A stretch of 64,000 nucleotides of DNA from Paroedura picta (taxonomy: Eukaryota; Chordata; Lepidosauria; Squamata; Gekkonidae). Of this stretch, positions 63,491 to 64,000 are shown piece after piece. The stretch is taken from positions 64,366,145 through 64,430,144 of the forward strand of contig NC_135377.1 in the NCBI RefSeq assembly GCF_049243985.1. Direction: 5' to 3'. Both the position numbers and the translations under genes were made by a program. Each line of letters begins with the position of its first letter. The stretch's first letter is position 1. The notes beneath the pieces were generated by a model. It did no database searches. It saw only the letters and a list, made by a program, of their open reading frames with translations, and was not told the origin of the DNA.

Positions 63491-64000
63491 TTTCTGTGGC
63501 TGGCCTGTGCCTGTGCTGAAAATATGCATTGTTTGTTATTTCTATTTCCATTATACAGTTCACTGTGAACAAAAGGGAAGGTAGTGTATTGGGTCGTATT
63601 CTCCTCCACTTTGGAAAACAGCAACCAGTTACAAAAATGTACATTGTAATGAAGGCTCAAGGACCACTTCTGGGCTCTTCCCAACATTATTTTAATAACC
63701 TAGGACCTTACAGAGCCTTCTTCCTGCTCTGTTTTGGTTATGTTGGAGGCCTGAGACCATATGGGAGGAGTCTCAGGGATCCATAGCTCAGTATAAACAT
63801 GAGATCGGTCTATAGCTGCAGATTTTTTCCCCTGTTCATAAGGTTTGTCAATTTTCCCACTGTAGACAGTTCTCTCATCTTGTCTAGCTATATATTAACT
63901 CCAGGCAGATCTTGCTATTTCCAATTTTGTGTCACTTTTGTCTTGCTGCAGTAGCAGTGTAAAATAAAAATTCTCTAGACTTTTTCAAAGTATCTGTTTA
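63491..64000. other. Nothing recognised
   Basis: No named repeat or gene up to the window end. Confidence 0.4.

Larger units (their letters stand above)
22253..64000 (-). other. LYRM4: Presumed LYRM4 intron (and possibly sequence beyond)
   Basis: The last LYRM4 exon points to lower coordinates, so its upstream introns run to higher coordinates. LYRM4 is very long in mammals because of large introns. No second CpG island typical of the shared LYRM4/FARS2 promoter appears before 64000, which fits the window ending inside the gene. This is inference; earlier exons were not recognised. Confidence 0.55.

Overview
This is a window of vertebrate nuclear DNA, almost certainly from a squamate reptile (lizard or snake). 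The evidence is the repeat content: Sauria-type SINEs with a Bov-B-like tail, a second tRNA-derived squamate SINE, Bov-B, CR1 and L2-like LINE pieces, and many short hAT-type elements. I cannot name the species. There are no bacterial operons, CRISPR arrays or phage genes.

Two host genes can be supported. PPP1R3G is a complete single-exon gene on the + strand (CDS 12938-13906) inside a strong CpG island, with a 3' UTR ending near a polyadenylation signal at 14593. The last coding exon of LYRM4 (22187-22249) is on the - strand, with its own 3' UTR and reverse-strand polyadenylation signal at 21902-21907. The two genes are tail to tail, as I remember them on human 6p25, so the locus looks syntenic. 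Everything right of about 22252 is then most likely LYRM4 intron; the earlier LYRM4 exons were not recognised.

Region by region: 1-12400 is intergenic DNA with a fold-back element at the left edge, an old L2 relic, a paired Penelope-like repeat with a hammerhead-like motif, Bov-B and CR1 relics and several SINEs. 12400-14600 is PPP1R3G. 14600-18300 is mostly single-copy DNA. 18300-21300 is SINEs and MITEs. 21885-22249 is the LYRM4 3' end. 22250-64000 is repeat-rich presumed intron, with many nested insertions whose target-site duplications (TSDs) can be read directly. It includes an L2-like LINE at 54121-57075 with an 879-codon open frame truncated in the endonuclease domain.

The most notable signals are: a 340 bp hAT-type element (28843-29182) with three ~54 bp units that carry NRF1-like palindromes, two of which also have CTCF-like cores; a 180 bp inverted-repeat element with an apparent 3 bp TSD present in two copies (48681, 53799); eight copies of a palindromic hAT MITE; a large fold-back family; 5S-rRNA-headed SINEs; a perfect 22 bp snap-back at a CR1 5' truncation point; and a 16-codon upstream ORF overlapping the PPP1R3G start.

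No computation was run. Family names for repeats come from recognition and are marked as less certain where appropriate.
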